A DNA stretch of 64,000 nucleotides from Gloeobacter violaceus PCC 7421 (GTDB lineage Bacteria; Cyanobacteriota; Cyanobacteriia; Gloeobacterales; Gloeobacteraceae): assembly GCF_000011385.1 (NCBI RefSeq), contig NC_005125.1, forward strand, positions 2,356,001 to 2,420,000. The letters are read 5' to 3'. Below, one piece after another: positions 61,569-64,000 of the stretch (positions within the stretch are counted from its first letter, which is position 1; every line of letters starts with the position of its first letter). The notes beneath the pieces were generated by a model. It saw only the letters and a program-made list of their open reading frames with translations. It was not told the origin of the DNA and made no database searches. Both the position numbers and the translations under genes were made by a program.

Positions 61569-63128
61569 ATGACCCGCGATCCTTCCGCCGAGCCGCCCCT
61601 TGTCGAATTACCGCCCCCACCGGGCTGGGTAGGCCGGGTGCTAAACCGCGTCGAAGCGGTAGGCAACCGCCTGCCCGACCCGCTGACACTGTTTGCGCTA
61701 TTTGCCCTTGCCATGCCGGTGCTCAGTTGGCTGGCGGTCCAGAGCGGCTGGAGCGTCGTCCATCCGGTGAGCGGCAAAACCATCGAAGCGTTCAACCTGC
61801 TCACCCCCGAGGGCATCCGCCGGATGCTCACCGAGGCGATTGCAAATTTCACCGGCTTCCCGCCGTTGGGGATCGTGCTGGTGGTGCTGCTGGGCATCGG
61901 CGTGGCCGAGCGCAGCGGCCTGATCGCCGCACTGCTCACCCTGTCGGTGACGGCGGTCCCGCGCGCCTTGGTGACCCCGACGCTGGTTTTCACCGGGGTG
62001 AACGCCTCGGTCGCGGCGGACGCCGGGTTCGTGGTGCTCATTCCCCTGGGGGCGGTGCTGTACCTCGGGCTTGGCCGCCACCCGCTCGCGGGGCTCTGTG
62101 CCGCCTTCGCCGGGGTCTCCGGCGGCTTCTCGGCCAATTTGCTCATCACCTCGCTCGATCCGCTACTCGCCGGATTCACCCAGTCGGCGGCCCAGCTGTT
62201 TGATCCGGCCTACCAGGTGGCGCCGACGGCCAACTACTACTTCATGGCCGCCTCGGTCTTTTTGCTCACCGGCCTGGGCTGGTTTGTCACCGAGCGGATC
62301 GTCGAGCCGCGCCTGGGGGTGTGGCAACGCCCGACCGGCTTTCCCGACCCACCGAGCGCGGATCTGAGCGCCCGCGAGCGCCGGGCCGCCTGGATTGCCC
62401 TGGTGAGTTTCGTTGTGATCCTGGCGGTGTTCGCCTGGCAGGGACTGGCGCCAGGAGGGCTGCTCAACGGCGAAAACGGCGATCTGAAGCCCCTATTTCA
62501 GTCGCTCATTCCGATTATTGCGATTGCTTTTTTGGTGCCGGGTCTTATCTACGGCGCACTCACCGGCAGCATCCGCGACGATCGGGCGGTGGCTGCGATG
62601 ATGGCCGAGACGATGGCGACGATGGGTGCCTACATCGTGCTCGCCTTCGCCGCCGCCCAATTTATCGCCTATTTCAACTGGTCGAATCTGGGGATTATGG
62701 TCGCCATCGCCGGGGCGAATTTTCTCAAAGGCATCGGTCTGACCGGCATTGCGCTGCTGCTGCTGTTTATTCTGTTTGCCGCCCTGTTGGACCTGTTCAT
62801 CGCCTCGGCTTCTGCGAAGTGGGCGGTGATGGCCCCGATCTTCGTGCCGATGCTGATGGGTCTGGGCTACAGCCCCGAACTCACCCAGGCGGCCTACCGG
62901 GTGGCCGATTCGTTTACCAATGTGATTGCCCCGCTACTGCCCTATTTCCCGCTCATCGTCGTCTTCGCGCGCAAGTACGAACCCGATCTGCGCCTAGGAT
63001 CGCTGCTTGCCGCGATGCTTCCGTACTCGATCGCCTTTGGCCTCGGCTGGTCGGGATTGTTCGTGCTCTGGTACCTGTTCAACCTGCCCCTCGGACCGGG
63101 GGCACCGCTACTGTACGTTCCCCGATGA
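61569..63128 (+). CDS. AbgT-family transporter
   Basis: 519 residues with about 11-13 membrane segments. Starts with a cytoplasmic stretch then LNRVEAVGNRLPDPLTLFAL, the AbgT opening. Other signatures are GIVLVVLLGIGVAERSGLIA, TGVNASVAADAGFVVLIPLG, FSANLLITSLDPLLAG and SAKWAVMAPIFVPMLMGLGY. AbgT proteins import p-aminobenzoyl-glutamate or export sulfonamide-like compounds by proton coupling. Single gene, divergent from the pilin operon. Confidence 0.93.
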   Translation: MTRDPSAEPPLVELPPPPGWVGRVLNRVEAVGNRLPDPLTLFALFALAMPVLSWLAVQSGWSVVHPVSGKTIEAFNLLTPEGIRRMLTEAIANFTGFPPLGIVLVVLLGIGVAERSGLIAALLTLSVTAVPRALVTPTLVFTGVNASVAADAGFVVLIPLGAVLYLGLGRHPLAGLCAAFAGVSGGFSANLLITSLDPLLAGFTQSAAQLFDPAYQVAPTANYYFMAASVFLLTGLGWFVTERIVEPRLGVWQRPTGFPDPPSADLSARERRAAWIALVSFVVILAVFAWQGLAPGGLLNGENGDLKPLFQSLIPIIAIAFLVPGLIYGALTGSIRDDRAVAAMMAETMATMGAYIVLAFAAAQFIAYFNWSNLGIMVAIAGANFLKGIGLTGIALLLLFILFAALLDLFIASASAKWAVMAPIFVPMLMGLGYSPELTQAAYRVADSFTNVIAPLLPYFPLIVVFARKYEPDLRLGSLLAAMLPYSIAFGLGWSGLFVLWYLFNLPLGPGAPLLYVPR

Positions 63129-63286
63129 GGCCTATTGCATCCGGTTCGCCCGTCACTTCTTCTAACCAAGCACGCTTGACTTTTGCAACGCAATCGGCCA
63201 TGTTCACCCCGAATCTCCTTCGCAAAGCCGACGCGGAGGGCACCCCCTGTCCAGTTACCGTGTCCACATATACTGTTTTGTGCCCC

Positions 63287-63670
63287 ATGAGTTGCCGCAA
63301 TCCCCGGGTTCTCGTCGTCGACGATCAGCCCGACAACGTGATGTTCCTGATGCTGGCCCTGGAGATGGAGGGTCTGGAAGTGGTGGCTGCGGGCGGCGGC
63401 CGGGAGTGCCTGGAATTGGTGCACCGGCAGGCCCCGCAGCTGCTGGTGCTCGATGTGATGATGCCGGACCTCGACGGAAGGCAGGTGCTGGCCCGGTTGC
63501 GCTCGGACCCTGAATTGCCGCACTTCCCGGTGATGATGCTGACCGCCGACCGCTCGCCGTTGGAGTCGTACTCGCCCAGGCCGGACCGGCTCCTGCACAA
63601 ACCCGTGGCCCTCGATGAACTGACGGCGGCGGTGCGCGAGTTGCTGCACGCCGCCGGCCGGCCTTCGTAG
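63287..63670 (+). CDS. single-domain response regulator
   Basis: 127 residues from ATG 63287: a receiver domain alone. VLVVDDQPDNVMF supplies the acidic pair, Asp56 in LLVLDVMMPDLDG is the phosphorylation site, and Lys105 is in LLHKPVALDEL. No output domain, so it must work by protein contact. It precedes the RsbRD-type sensor gene by 172 bases in the same direction, a plausible partner. Confidence 0.92.
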   Translation: MSCRNPRVLVVDDQPDNVMFLMLALEMEGLEVVAAGGGRECLELVHRQAPQLLVLDVMMPDLDGRQVLARLRSDPELPHFPVMMLTADRSPLESYSPRPDRLLHKPVALDELTAAVRELLHAAGRPS

Positions 63671-63842
63671 GCGACTGGGGGCGGCACCGTTGCCGAACCG
63701 CTGCGATTATCCGCAGGACTTGCGGATGCAAAGGCCGTTGGTCCTCTACAATCGTGAGCATTCACGGGTGCTTGGAAGGTGCTGGGGGCGGAAGTGATTC
63801 GTCGGAACCGGTTCCTTCCACTCCACTATTGACTCGCCAGCC

Positions 63843-64000
63843 ATGGACTTCAGCAAACTACTTGCAGACCGGAGCGATGCGATCATCGAGCAGTGGATCG
63901 CGGCCGTCCGCTCCGACCGCCGGATCAGCAGCGACGACGGACTGCCCTACTCCGCCGTGCGCAACAGTTTGCCCGATGTGCTCAGGGCAATGGTCACCGT
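63843..64000 (+). CDS. RsbRD_N-type sensor protein, start only
   Basis: From ATG 63843 52 complete codons are visible before the right edge. MDFSKLLADRSDAIIEQWIA and RISSDDGLPYSAVRNSLPDV match the N-terminal RsbRD helical domain, which in cyanobacteria commonly heads sensor histidine kinases. The rest of the gene lies outside the window. Confidence 0.75.
   Translation, partial: MDFSKLLADRSDAIIEQWIAAVRSDRRISSDDGLPYSAVRNSLPDVLRAMVT

Overview
The window reads as chromosome of a GC-rich, early-branching cyanobacterium, most probably Gloeobacter violaceus or a close relative. The evidence is photosystem I subunit PsaL, cyanobacterial small proteins, and a circularly permuted (two-piece) tmRNA gene whose encoded tag is ATNNVVPFARARATVAA. 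Species identity is inference; no search was possible.

Layout. 1-7.5 kb: a minus-strand polysaccharide / nucleotide-sugar cluster (rfbF, an LhgO-like oxidase, an SDR epimerase, an RmlC-like epimerase, two tandem SAF-domain dehydrogenases, a Wzz-like chain-length protein cut by the left edge). 8-12.2 kb: a NarL-type regulator, crcB behind a possible fluoride riboswitch, the permuted tmRNA, and a cyclic-nucleotide-domain histidine kinase. 12.5-15.2 kb: a polymorphic-toxin-like protein with a probable immunity gene. 15.4-18.3 kb: glmS, iscX, a GNAT and a gene relic. 18.4-25 kb: a PLP decarboxylase, an alcohol dehydrogenase relic, an unknown helical protein, and a ddc-dat pair for 1,3-diaminopropane flanked by imperfect direct repeats. 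26.3-31.5 kb: a TPR-CHAT protein and a sigma-factor/transmembrane/TonB-C-like fusion, then a palindrome-rich candidate small RNA. 32-43.7 kb: mostly housekeeping (def, mreB, yidC-jag-DUF177, HEAT protein, YhcC-type radical SAM, psaL, nnr, clpS, an acyltransferase/hydrolase pair, secreted proteins).

The standout region is 44.6-51.5 kb. A 1721-residue caspase-STAND-transmembrane-WD40 protein is followed, through an ATGA overlap, by a 111-codon ORF whose C-terminal half carries five CxxK motifs. Next comes a radical SAM/SPASM peptide maturase. I read this as a candidate RiPP-like system linked to a STAND/caspase sensor. Base composition drops sharply inside the large gene, at the start of the WD40 part, and stays low through the next two genes.

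51.5-64 kb: DUF427, an FG-GAP/UnbV protein and an ABC ATPase in one operon; a complete IS1634-type element with 16-bp inverted repeats and a GTCCAA duplication; a frameshifted histidine-phosphatase relic; a short acidic protein ending in a perfect 34-bp palindrome; then dxr, a proline/arginine-rich membrane protein, a pilin with a partner gene, an AbgT-family transporter, a single-domain response regulator and the start of an RsbRD-type sensor.
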